The notes under the pieces were generated by a model. That model was not told where the DNA came from, ran no database searches, and saw only the letters and a list, made by a program, of their open reading frames with translations. A stretch of DNA of 64,000 bases. Source: Bacteroidota bacterium (GTDB lineage Bacteria > Bacteroidota > Bacteroidia > Bacteroidales > Lentimicrobiaceae). The translations under genes and the position numbers were made by a program. Position 1 is the first letter of the stretch; each line of letters opens with the position of its first letter. This document shows positions 63,146 to 64,000 of this stretch, in pieces. Location of the stretch: NCBI GenBank assembly GCA_023417935.1, contig JAEZDY010000042.1:212460-276459 (forward strand), written 5' to 3'.

Positions 63146-63841
63146 TTAGTTGTTCTTTTTTTGTCCTAATATCATCATTCCGTAAAACAGTACTCCACTT
63201 CCTATCACACCTAAAGAACTCCAAGTCGTTCCTGAATCAGGATTAAACACTTTTGTTAGGGCTAAAATTAGAAAACCAGTCAATAAGAAATAGAAAACCC
63301 ATCGAAACGATTTACTTGCATAAATACTTTCTCCTTCTTTAATCAATTTAATTTCAGTTTCTGAATCAAGTTCGTTTTTGTAGTCATTTGATAATATTGG
63401 AAAATCCTTAACAAGTCGGTTAAAGTCATCTTTAATTGGCAAAACATTCAGTCTATTAACTTTGTATCGTGTCTTATTATTCAAGTTTATAATAAAACTA
63501 TCAAATGTCCTGTCCTCTTGAAACACATAGTTGTCAACTAAAGTCCACGGAATAATAAAATTCTTTTCCCAGCTCAAAATGAATCTACGTTCCCATATAT
63601 GTTGAATTCCTTCTTTGGTAAAAACAACTTTAGCCTTTCCCATTCCAATCAGGTGCGCAAGGTAAAATGAAGATACAAAAACTGCTAAAAACTGAATGAT
63701 TGAAATAATCTCACTGTCAGGTTTTGGCAAATTGTCAAGAATCAGGAGAATGCTTGAAATCAAGATTCCAATCATTGCAACAATGAATCTAAATATTGAA
63801 TGAACTTTAATCCTGTATTCTCTTTTTTCCATATCTGTCAT
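63146..63841 (-). CDS. Cassette gene 5: membrane protein of unknown function
   Basis: 231 residues. Two helices near the N-terminus (FRFIVAMIGILISSILLIL, IISIIQFLAVFVSSFYLAHL) and two near the C-terminus (WVFYFLLTGFLILALTKVF, SLGVIGSGVLFYGMMIL) enclose a soluble part with KAKVVFTKEGIQHIWERRFI and DRTFDSFIINLNNKTRYKVN, which resembles the PH-like cytoplasmic domains of small bacterial membrane proteins. Family not recognised. Stop TAA 63146-63148 lies in the core of element E. Met4 (63832) is an alternative start. Cores TAATGCCAAC (63867-63876) and GTTGGCATTA (63139-63148) flank it. Confidence 0.75.
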   Translation of the reverse strand: MTDMEKREYRIKVHSIFRFIVAMIGILISSILLILDNLPKPDSEIISIIQFLAVFVSSFYLAHLIGMGKAKVVFTKEGIQHIWERRFILSWEKNFIIPWTLVDNYVFQEDRTFDSFIINLNNKTRYKVNRLNVLPIKDDFNRLVKDFPILSNDYKNELDSETEIKLIKEGESIYASKSFRWVFYFLLTGFLILALTKVFNPDSGTTWSSLGVIGSGVLFYGMMILGQKKNN

Positions 63842-63869
63842 TTACTTGCTGTCTGCTTCTTACAATTAA

Positions 63870-64000
63870 TGCCAACGTTTCGCGGCTTGGCGAAGGTGGC
63901 GATTTTACCACAAATGTTCATACGAAGCACACTCTTCAAATTTACGATAAACTGTCATACGAAGAACTGAACCGCCACTTTTGCCAAACCGCTGTTAGTG
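63870..64000 (-). repeat. Array element F (attC-like), reaching the window edge
   Basis: AAC 63874-63876 to GTT 63994-63996, 123 bp; the right core GTTAGTG is cut by the window end. Arms CTTGGCGAAGGTGGCG (left) and CGCCACTTTTGCCAAACCG (right) pair. Nothing else lies between gene 5 and the edge. ACGAAGCAC and TTCAAATTTA are shared with C. The next unit should have GTTAGTG plus three bases repeated inverted upstream of its gene. Confidence 0.8.

Larger units (their letters stand above)
58863..64000 (-). mobile_element. Integron-like cassette array: five one-gene units between six attC-like elements
   Basis: From 58863 to the right edge, five genes on the minus strand alternate with six imperfect-palindrome elements (A-F). 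The AAC-to-GTT span inside the elements is 125, 124, 125, 122, 122 and 123 bp. Each gene sits between a 10 bp core and its exact reverse complement: GTTATAGGCA, GTTATGGCAC, GTTATAGGGC, GTTGGCAACA and GTTGGCATTA for units 1-5 (lower-coordinate copy, plus strand). Cores differ between units but match within a unit. That is the pattern produced when circular cassettes insert by crossover in GTT, as in integrons, where the first bases of a cassette complement the start of its own attC. No integrase, transposase or obvious promoter is in the array. The cassette 5' side is towards the right edge, so an integrase and attI, if present, should lie beyond 64000. It could also be a cluster without integrase (CALIN-like). 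Confidence 0.72.

Noticed and set aside
58863..64000. Calling the elements classical integron attC sites
   Set aside because: Only the AAC/GTT triplets fit. The cores (for example GTTGGCA, GTTATAG) do not obey GTTRRRY, and no integrase is in the window, so I call them attC-like only.
1..64000. tRNA, rRNA or insertion sequences
   Set aside because: No cloverleaf-like segment with GGTTCRA-type arm, no rRNA-like stretch and no transposase reading frame were found in the gaps or open frames.

Overview
The window reads as a chromosome segment of a Bacteroidota (Bacteroidetes) bacterium, AT-rich and densely coding. Evidence: three secreted proteins with type IX secretion C-terminal sorting domains, a PorE-like TPR/propeller/OmpA protein, a fused SecDF, a single-chain GcvP, starts that follow A/T-rich sequence rather than Shine-Dalgarno boxes, and repeated Bacteroidetes-type promoters (TTTG, a 19-21 bp gap, TAnnTTTG). 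A flavodiiron protein, a membrane pyrophosphatase and an NADP-type glutamate dehydrogenase fit a fermentative or microaerobic life, but that is inference. I saw no tRNA, rRNA, transposase or CRISPR.

Layout. 0-5 kb: a LemA / TPM-domain pair with a third gene cut by the left edge, htpG and ilvE. 5-18 kb: pyrF, prfA, purM, a PorE-like envelope protein, tatA, secDF, an FG-GAP T9SS cargo, a small aspartic protease and a LOG nucleosidase. 18-30 kb: uvrA, a lytic transglycosylase, rfbC, lpdA, an Lrp regulator facing a Cys/Met PLP enzyme, and gcvP. 30-45 kb: an unknown gene, membrane pyrophosphatase, a bifunctional nuclease with a nucleoside transporter, a small triple-repeat secreted protein, a T9SS cargo, a B12/radical-SAM enzyme, tamB and tsaD. 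45-58.7 kb: lipoprotein, flavodiiron protein, parC, a BatA-type protein, gdhA, a TonB-like protein, another T9SS cargo, and a two-gene extracytoplasmic flavin/FeS redox operon.

58.86 kb to the right edge is different in kind. Five single-gene units, all on the minus strand, are separated by six imperfect-palindrome elements of nearly constant size (122-125 bp from AAC to GTT). In every unit the 10 bp that precede the gene (GTT plus 7) are the exact reverse complement of the 10 bp that follow it, while the two ends of one element do not match each other. This is the signature left by integron-type cassette recombination (crossover at GTT, attC at the 3' side of each gene), but the cores are longer than, and mostly do not fit, the classical RYYYAAC/GTTRRRY consensus. 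No integrase lies in the window; it would be expected beyond the right edge. This array is the most interesting object here.

A second theme is short tandem repeats between core genes, with periods of 11, 21, 22 and about 30-32 bp. A third is the small secreted protein with three PEEExYINDIPFNT motifs.
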